Source: an uncultured Clostridia bacterium
Lineage (GTDB): Bacteria > Bacillota > Clostridia > Oscillospirales > Ruminococcaceae
Length of the DNA: 8,746 bases
Assembly: GCA_947383835.1 (NCBI GenBank)
Contig: CANDEV010000034.1
Location: 1 to 8,746 of the forward strand
Direction of reading: 5' to 3'
Of the stretch, positions 5,351 to 8,746 are shown one piece after another; the stretch's first letter is position 1, and every line of letters begins with the position of its first letter. Both the position numbers and the translations under genes were made by a program. The notes under the pieces are model-generated. The model worked only from the letters and a program-made list of their open reading frames with translations. It searched no databases and had not been told where the DNA came from.

Positions 5351-5946
5351 TTAACACCCGCCCTTTCTTTATCCTTCTTTTTTATTGAAATGTAATAGTT
5401 GTACGCTTCGATAGTGTGGCTCGGCAGCATTGAGCCTTTATTTACCACGTCCGTCACGGAGAATTTTAACGCTTCAAGCATTGCCTTTTCAATGCTCTGA
5501 TAAGCCGTTTTACGCATTTTTGAAACATCCTTGTAATTTCTGTCTGCGGAGATAAGGTCGGCAAGGTATATTATTTCCTCAAGTCTGCTCATGCCTGCTC
5601 GTCCCACAGTATGGTATCTTATGGCATTCAGCATATCCTCATCATAAAGGTTAAGCGCCTGCTCCGCGTACCTTGCCCCCGCAATGGCGTGGTGCAGGGG
5701 CGGTGTGGCAATTTCAACCTCGGTAACGTTCATATCCGAACCTTTTACTAAAGTAAACTGCTCGTCCTTGGGTATCTCCTTGCAAATATCGTGCAGAAGT
5801 CCTGTTATATACGCTTTTTCGGTATTTGCATATTCATAATGCTCCGCAAGCTTTTTTGCCTCTGCGGCAACATTAAGACTGTGCTGATACCTTTTTTTGG
5901 AAAGCCTTATATCAAGAATATCCTTTATCTCATCGGCAGAGTACAT
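5347..5946 (-). CDS. yqeK: YqeK, HD-domain symmetrical Ap4A hydrolase
   Basis: YqeK-type HD phosphohydrolases cleave diadenosine tetraphosphate symmetrically to two ADP, removing an alarmone-like side product of aminoacyl-tRNA synthetases. The 199-residue product shows the metal-site residues of the HD fold: His22 in YQHSLNVA, His52-Asp53 in GLLHDICKE, His85-His86 in LHHAIAGA, His112 in RYHTVGR and Asp130 in YLADLIS. The ATG at 5946 is 8 bases from GGAG. The frame also has a GTG three codons upstream (5955), but that GTG overlaps the GGAG itself, so it is rejected. The gene overlaps rsfS by 4 bp. It is separated from nadD, its usual upstream neighbour, by the flavoprotein gene and the hairpin element, but only 40 bp lie between the flavoprotein stop and its start. 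Confidence 0.94.
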   Translation of the reverse strand: MYSADEIKDILDIRLSKKRYQHSLNVAAEAKKLAEHYEYANTEKAYITGLLHDICKEIPKDEQFTLVKGSDMNVTEVEIATPPLHHAIAGARYAEQALNLYDEDMLNAIRYHTVGRAGMSRLEEIIYLADLISADRNYKDVSKMRKTAYQSIEKAMLEALKFSVTDVVNKGSMLPSHTIEAYNYYISIKKKDKERAGVK

Positions 5947-5986
5947 AAAATTCACTCCATTTTTAACATTTTCCCGAAAACAAAAT

Positions 5987-6607
5987 TTATCTGATAAAAT
6001 TTGTCATTTCTCCGCTTTCCGTATCGGGCAGAGCTATGCCGCTGTTTTTGCCCGCTTCAAAGCATTTCATCATCCAAGCTAAATTACGGGCAAGATTACG
6101 CATTGTACGCATACCCTCTTCGTCCATTTCCGCTTCGCCCGGAACACGTCCGTGCGCCATATTCCAGTAGGTAGAGCCGGCAACAGGCATCTGGCGTATA
6201 CCAAAATACTTATTCAAACAGTCAAAGGACGCTGTGTTTCCGCCGCGTCTTGCCACCGTAACAGACGCCCCGGGCTTAAACTCAAAGGCTCCGCCTCCAC
6301 TGTAGAAAGCTCTGTCCAAAAACGACAGTATACGTCCGCTTGGGTGGGCGTAGTAAACCGGTGTACCGAAAACAAAGCCGTCCGCCGCCTTAGCCTTTGC
6401 GATAAATTCATTAACACCGTCGTCGGTAAACACGCAGCCGCTTTCGGTGCATTTCCCGCAGCCTATGCAGTCACGAACGGGCTTGCCGCCTATCTGATAT
6501 ATTTCGTACTCAATGCCCTCCTTTTCAAGCTGGGCACCGACCTCAAGCAGCGCTCTGTTGGTATTTCCGTTTGGCTTACAGCTTCCGTTCAGCATTAACA
6601 CTTTCAT
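5987..6607 (-). CDS. Flavodoxin-fold NAD(P)H-dependent oxidoreductase with Isf-like Cys motif
   Basis: A 206-residue FMN-binding flavodoxin-like protein. The phosphate-binding loop is MLNGSCKPNGNTNRAL (residues 5-20). Four cysteines at 47, 50, 53 and 58 give C-x2-C-x2-C-x4-C, the compact spacing known from iron-sulfur flavoproteins, followed by the usual TDDGVNEFIAKAKAADG and FGTPVYYAHPSG segments that contact the flavin. Related proteins move electrons between ferredoxin or NAD(P)H and quinones, nitro compounds or other acceptors; the substrate here is unknown, and some relatives keep the Cys residues without a proven cluster. The ATG at 6607 follows a perfect AGGAGG. It lies between nadD and yqeK, two genes that normally adjoin, and just downstream of the long-hairpin element, which suggests later insertion. 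No clear promoter is seen in front of it. Confidence 0.88.
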   Translation of the reverse strand: MKVLMLNGSCKPNGNTNRALLEVGAQLEKEGIEYEIYQIGGKPVRDCIGCGKCTESGCVFTDDGVNEFIAKAKAADGFVFGTPVYYAHPSGRILSFLDRAFYSGGGAFEFKPGASVTVARRGGNTASFDCLNKYFGIRQMPVAGSTYWNMAHGRVPGEAEMDEEGMRTMRNLARNLAWMMKCFEAGKNSGIALPDTESGEMTNFIR

Positions 6608-6644
6608 ATGCGTTCCTCCTAAAAATTGTCGTTTAGCGGTATAA

Positions 6645-6746
6645 TACTAATTCACTCCCAATGTGCAGGAAAAAAATTCGGCGCAAAAATCATATACGCA
6701 AATTTTTACTTGAATTTTTTATACACATTTAGGTCGTGAATTAGTA
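6645..6746. repeat. MITE-like long imperfect hairpin with TA ends
   Basis: A 102-bp stretch, nearly palindromic over its whole length. Terminal repeats of 12 bp are perfect (ATACTAATTCAC at 6644-6655 and its complement at 6736-6747). Inside, AATGTG (6660-6665) pairs with CACATT (6724-6729), AAAAAATTC (6671-6679) with GAATTTTTT (6712-6720), and AAAAAT (6685-6690) with ATTTTT (6702-6707). The ends can be read as TA-CTAATTCAC ... GTGAATTAG-TA, consistent with insertion at a TA dinucleotide as for Tc1/mariner-IS630-type elements. There is no coding capacity. The right end contains the nadD stop codon (6741-6743). It could also act as a bidirectional transcription barrier. Mobility is an inference; only one copy is in view. 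Confidence 0.6.
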
Positions 6747-7343
6747 TAAATCATTTTTCATTATATATTTTACTACATTTTGGGGAACATAGCAAGATAT
6801 ATCGGAAGAATTTTTAATTTTTTTACGAATTTCCGTTGAAGATACTTCAAAGGTATCTATAGGGACGACTGTCACCGAACCGTATTTTTTCAGAGTTTCC
6901 GCCTGTTTTTCAAGTTCCTCAAGATCACTTTGACCGCTTTCGCGGGAGGCAGCTATAAGTCCGCACACAGAAAGGATTTCCTCAAAATTGCGCCACCTAT
7001 GAAATGACAGCAGCATATCGCTGCCGATAATGAGAAAAAGCTCATCGGTTGGATACTGTTCTTTCAAATGACGGACAGTATTGACCGTGTAGCTGACCTC
7101 CGGCAAAGATATTTCGTAATCACTGACGGTAACGTATGACATATCCGCAAAAGCAAGTCTGCACATTTCATAACGCTGCTTGCCGCTTGCAGGGACTCTT
7201 TCCATATTTTGCTTAAAGGGAGAAATTCCCGCGGGCATGATAATTATTTCGTCAAGAGTTACACTGCCGTATATTTGTTTGACAAGATTTACGTGTCCGT
7301 TATGGACGGGGTCGAAGCTCCCGCCGAAAACCGCCCTGCGCAT
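6741..7343 (-). CDS. nadD: Nicotinate-nucleotide adenylyltransferase
   Basis: NadD joins ATP and nicotinate mononucleotide to make deamido-NAD in NAD biosynthesis. The 200-residue product has the nucleotidyltransferase signature GGSFDPVHNGH at 7-17 with HNGH at 14-17, the LFLIIGSDMLLSFHRWRNFEEI substrate-site segment, and SSTEIR at 168-173, the second ATP-binding motif. The C-terminus VVKYIMKNDLY is family-like. The ATG overlaps the yhbY stop by one base (TAATG) and has only a weak ribosome binding site, so translation is probably coupled. The last Tyr codon (TAC) and the stop (TAA) lie inside the terminal repeat of the MITE-like element, so that element appears to supply the natural-looking end of the gene. 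Confidence 0.96.
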   Translation of the reverse strand: MRRAVFGGSFDPVHNGHVNLVKQIYGSVTLDEIIIMPAGISPFKQNMERVPASGKQRYEMCRLAFADMSYVTVSDYEISLPEVSYTVNTVRHLKEQYPTDELFLIIGSDMLLSFHRWRNFEEILSVCGLIAASRESGQSDLEELEKQAETLKKYGSVTVVPIDTFEVSSTEIRKKIKNSSDISCYVPQNVVKYIMKNDLY

Positions 7344-7636
7344 TACTTGGCTTTCAGGTCTATCTTGGGATTTTGCGGATTGCGCTTAAAAAGCACGAAT
7401 TTGTTCCCAATGACCTGCACCACCTCTGATTTGGTTTTTTCGGCAAGCTCGTTAGCCGCCTCCGCAGGTGAAAGAGGACTGCCGTCCTGGACTTTCATTT
7501 TGATAAGCTCCCTTGCTTTCAAGGCGTCGGAGACCTGTGTCACCAATGTGTCGATAATGCCGTTTTTACCAACCTGCAAAATGGTGTCCTCGGTTTGGGC
7601 TATGCCCTTTAGAATTGCTCTTTGTTTGCTTGTCAT
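7343..7636 (-). CDS. yhbY: YhbY-family CRM-domain RNA-binding protein
   Basis: A single CRM-domain protein of 97 residues. YhbY (YqeI in Bacillus) associates with pre-50S ribosomal particles and is linked to ribosome assembly. It starts MTSKQRAILKGIAQ, carries the GxxG RNA-binding loop as GKNG at 23-26 within ILQVGKNGI, followed by the ALKARELIKMKV helix-strand and the VVQVIGNKFVLFKRN strand typical of the fold. The ATG at 7636 follows AAAAGGA. It overlaps nadD by one base, the usual partner. In many Firmicutes obgE or yqeH precede it; here a small membrane protein gene does, with a 49-bp gap lacking a terminator, so it may be transcribed from the promoter at 7973-8001. Confidence 0.95.
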   Translation of the reverse strand: MTSKQRAILKGIAQTEDTILQVGKNGIIDTLVTQVSDALKARELIKMKVQDGSPLSPAEAANELAEKTKSEVVQVIGNKFVLFKRNPQNPKIDLKAK

Positions 7637-7685
7637 AATTTATCAATCCTTTTTATAGAAATTAGAGGGTAAAGAATAGAATTTG

Positions 7686-7952
7686 TCATTTGTAATTATC
7701 TTTAAAATATTCACTGTGATCTTCAAAATAATCTTTGGGATTAAAACGAACTATTTTTTTGCATAAAAATATATACAAAACAAGTATTGCAGAAAAAAGT
7801 ACAATATCTAACAATATTCCCAAAAATGAAAGTCCCGAACCCATGCCTAAACCTGTCTGGCTAATTATTATAAAAAAGCATACAAACACAGCCGCTGCCA
7901 GCAGTACAAGCATAATAATAAATTTAATAAATAATATAAAAATTTTTTTCAT
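7686..7952 (-). CDS. Small two-span membrane protein, unknown
   Basis: An 88-residue hydrophobic protein that I do not recognise. Two membrane spans are likely at about 8-31 (FIKFIIMLVLLAAAVFVCFF region) and 40-64 (GLSFLGILLDIVLFSAILVL region), joined by a short Gly-rich loop (QTGLGMGSG), with a charged, aromatic tail ending EYFKDNYK on what is probably the cytoplasmic side. The ATG at 7952 follows a GGGGGA ribosome binding site. Expression is likely strong: the promoter is perfect consensus and the leader only about 14 bases. Base composition is markedly AT-rich compared with yhbY and the ABM gene on either side. There is no homology I can name; the short length makes the call rest on promoter, binding site and hydrophobic pattern. 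Confidence 0.75.
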   Translation of the reverse strand: MKKIFILFIKFIIMLVLLAAAVFVCFFIIISQTGLGMGSGLSFLGILLDIVLFSAILVLYIFLCKKIVRFNPKDYFEDHSEYFKDNYK

Positions 7953-7972
7953 AGCTGTCCCCCATTTTTATA

Positions 7973-8001
7973 ATTATACCACATTAAACCTATTATGTCA
8001 A
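7973..8001 (-). promoter_or_regulatory. Perfect consensus sigma-A promoter before the small membrane gene
   Basis: TTGACA (7996-8001), 17 bases, TATAAT (7973-7978), with TGG in front of the -10 box making it an extended -10. Predicted start near 7966, so the message would begin only about 14 bases before the ATG, with the GGGGGA binding site almost at its 5' end. It may also serve yhbY-nadD and genes beyond, since no clear terminator lies between them. Confidence 0.88.
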
Positions 8002-8008
8002 ATTCTGC

Positions 8009-8341
8009 TTATTTTCTTAGAAATTTCTTATCCTTGTCGGGTATACCGTCCTCGTCGGCAATAAAACGTTCCGCTCTCATTCGCAGGTTGTACTTCTCAC
8101 GCAGCGCGGCGACGGTTTTCATCATTTCGGAGGCGTGGTGACGGTCTATAGACTGCTGATCCTCCCACACGTCTATCAGCAGGACGGTCTCGGGGTCGTT
8201 CAAGGGCTGAAAATACTCATATTTCAGACAGCCCTCCTCACCGCGTATCAAGGCGGCTGTACCGCTTTGCTCCATTTCCTCGGCGAAATGTCTTGCGCTG
8301 CCGTTTTTTCCTGTGTAATAAAGATTTACCGAAATGCTCAT
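8009..8341 (-). CDS. ABM-domain protein, putative quinol monooxygenase
   Basis: A 110-residue single-domain protein of the antibiotic biosynthesis monooxygenase (dimeric alpha/beta barrel) superfamily. Seen features: the MSISVNLYYTGKNGSARHFA start with the first strand and helix, EEGCLKYEYFQPLNDPETVLLID (the typical G-x-L-x-Y-E-Y-F and strand pattern), VWEDQQSIDRHHAS with the conserved Trp and His, and a helix EMMKTVAALREKYNL. YgiN-like relatives oxidise quinols, others degrade haem or are without known substrate; nothing here sets the substrate. The ATG at 8341 is 8 bases from AGGAG. The frame is open 20 codons further, but that part has no family similarity. The stop lies 7 bases before the -35 box of the next promoter, so transcription may be handed over there. 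Confidence 0.85.
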   Translation of the reverse strand: MSISVNLYYTGKNGSARHFAEEMEQSGTAALIRGEEGCLKYEYFQPLNDPETVLLIDVWEDQQSIDRHHASEMMKTVAALREKYNLRMRAERFIADEDGIPDKDKKFLRK

Positions 8342-8407
8342 TGGTTTAGCTCCTTTATTTTTATTTTGGTGTATTGCGTTTGTGGATTTTTCGTATATCA
8401 ATACCTT

Positions 8408-8746
8408 TTATTTTAGCTTTTCCATAAATATCTCATATATGGCATAAGCGGCATTTCCTGGAGCTTTTGGAAACAGTGTTTTTACAACGTCCTGTGCTGA
8501 AGTCCATTCTGCGGAATCGACCTCCTGCGACAAGGTTAGAGCGCATTTTTTTGTTTTTCCTATAAAACCGTGCATAAGCAGTTCATTTTTTGCAAACCAA
8601 TATGTTCCGGCGTATTCAAGTGAATCGAGAGTTACTCCAATTTCTTCCCTAACCTCTCTAAAAGCTGTTTCTTCCGCACTTTCTCCTGGCTCAATATATC
8701 CCGAAACAAATGACGTATATTTATCTGACATATAACCTTGCCTTAA
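8408..8746 (-). CDS. Nudix hydrolase, 3' part only
   Basis: The frame is open to the right edge: five more codons (LRQGY) precede the first ATG at 8731, so the true start is probably outside. The Nudix box is complete: GYIEPGE, seven residues, then REVREEIGV, matching G-x5-E-x7-R-E-U-x-E-E-x-G-U, which binds the metal ions that hydrolyse X-linked nucleoside diphosphates. After it, YAGTYWFAKNELLMHGFIGK resembles the NADH pyrophosphatase (NudC)-like group of gut Firmicutes, which hydrolyse NAD(H); that assignment is weaker than the Nudix call. An ATG start at 8731 would leave only 10 residues before the box, too few for the first strands of the fold. The gene ends 66 bases before the ABM gene, with no visible terminator between. 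Confidence 0.88.
   Translation of the reverse strand, partial: LRQGYMSDKYTSFVSGYIEPGESAEETAFREVREEIGVTLDSLEYAGTYWFAKNELLMHGFIGKTKKCALTLSQEVDSAEWTSAQDVVKTLFPKAPGNAAYAIYEIFMEKLK

Noticed and set aside
5947..5955. A GTG start for yqeK three codons upstream
   Set aside because: The GTG overlaps the GGAG ribosome binding site, which is 8 bases from the ATG at 5946.
6608..6740. A clear promoter for the flavoprotein gene
   Set aside because: A TATTAT-like box lies near 6642-6647 but no credible -35 box is found at the right distance, so I did not list it.
8342..8401. An N-terminal extension of the ABM gene by 20 codons
   Set aside because: AGGAG at 8350-8354 is well spaced for the ATG at 8341, and the extension is a low-information polar stretch.

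Overview
The window looks like a chromosomal segment from a Gram-positive gut-type anaerobe of the Clostridia, most likely a Ruminococcus-like member of the Oscillospiraceae. This rests on the gene families and their order (yhbY-nadD-yqeK-rsfS-leuS, and efp followed by a protein resembling the CD1247 N-terminal domain), strong AGGAGG-type ribosome binding sites, sigma-A promoters close to consensus, and AT-rich intergenic DNA. The genus is an inference; no rRNA or other marker settles it. Every gene I can support is on the minus strand, so transcription runs from high to low coordinates.

In transcription order: a Nudix hydrolase cut by the right edge (8408-8746); an antibiotic-biosynthesis-monooxygenase (ABM) fold protein (8009-8341); an 88-residue two-span membrane protein behind a perfect TTGACA-17-TATAAT promoter (7686-7952); then yhbY and nadD, which overlap by one base. 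After nadD comes a 102-bp long-hairpin, MITE-like element that overlaps the nadD stop codon. It is followed by an Fe-S-motif flavoprotein (5987-6607), yqeK (5347-5946), rsfS (5000-5350, overlapping yqeK by 4 bp), and two small membrane proteins that overlap by 4 bp and look like distant paralogues (4453-4977 and 4064-4456). Next come leuS with its own promoter (1549-3954), rpsU with a consensus promoter and a long structured leader (1097-1270), a compact cloverleaf-like RNA candidate (955-1066), efp with an extended -10 promoter (240-797), and the first 38 codons of a CD1247-like protein at the left edge.

Most genes with known roles concern translation or basic housekeeping: ribosome assembly and silencing (YhbY, RsfS, S21), leucyl-tRNA synthesis (LeuS), elongation at polyproline (EF-P), NAD synthesis (NadD) and Ap4A removal (YqeK). 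The yhbY-nadD-yqeK-rsfS set is a familiar Firmicutes cluster. Here the flavoprotein and the hairpin element split nadD from yqeK, and the membrane-protein pair separates rsfS from leuS.

The most interesting signals are non-coding. They are: (1) the 112-nt element between rpsU and efp, which folds into a closed multi-branch structure with a GNRA tetraloop and with G-U pairs that form only on the minus strand; (2) the MITE-like element that supplies the last Tyr codon and stop of nadD; (3) the rpsU leader, with alternative GC-rich stems near the ribosome binding site. No phage, CRISPR, tRNA or transposase gene is visible.
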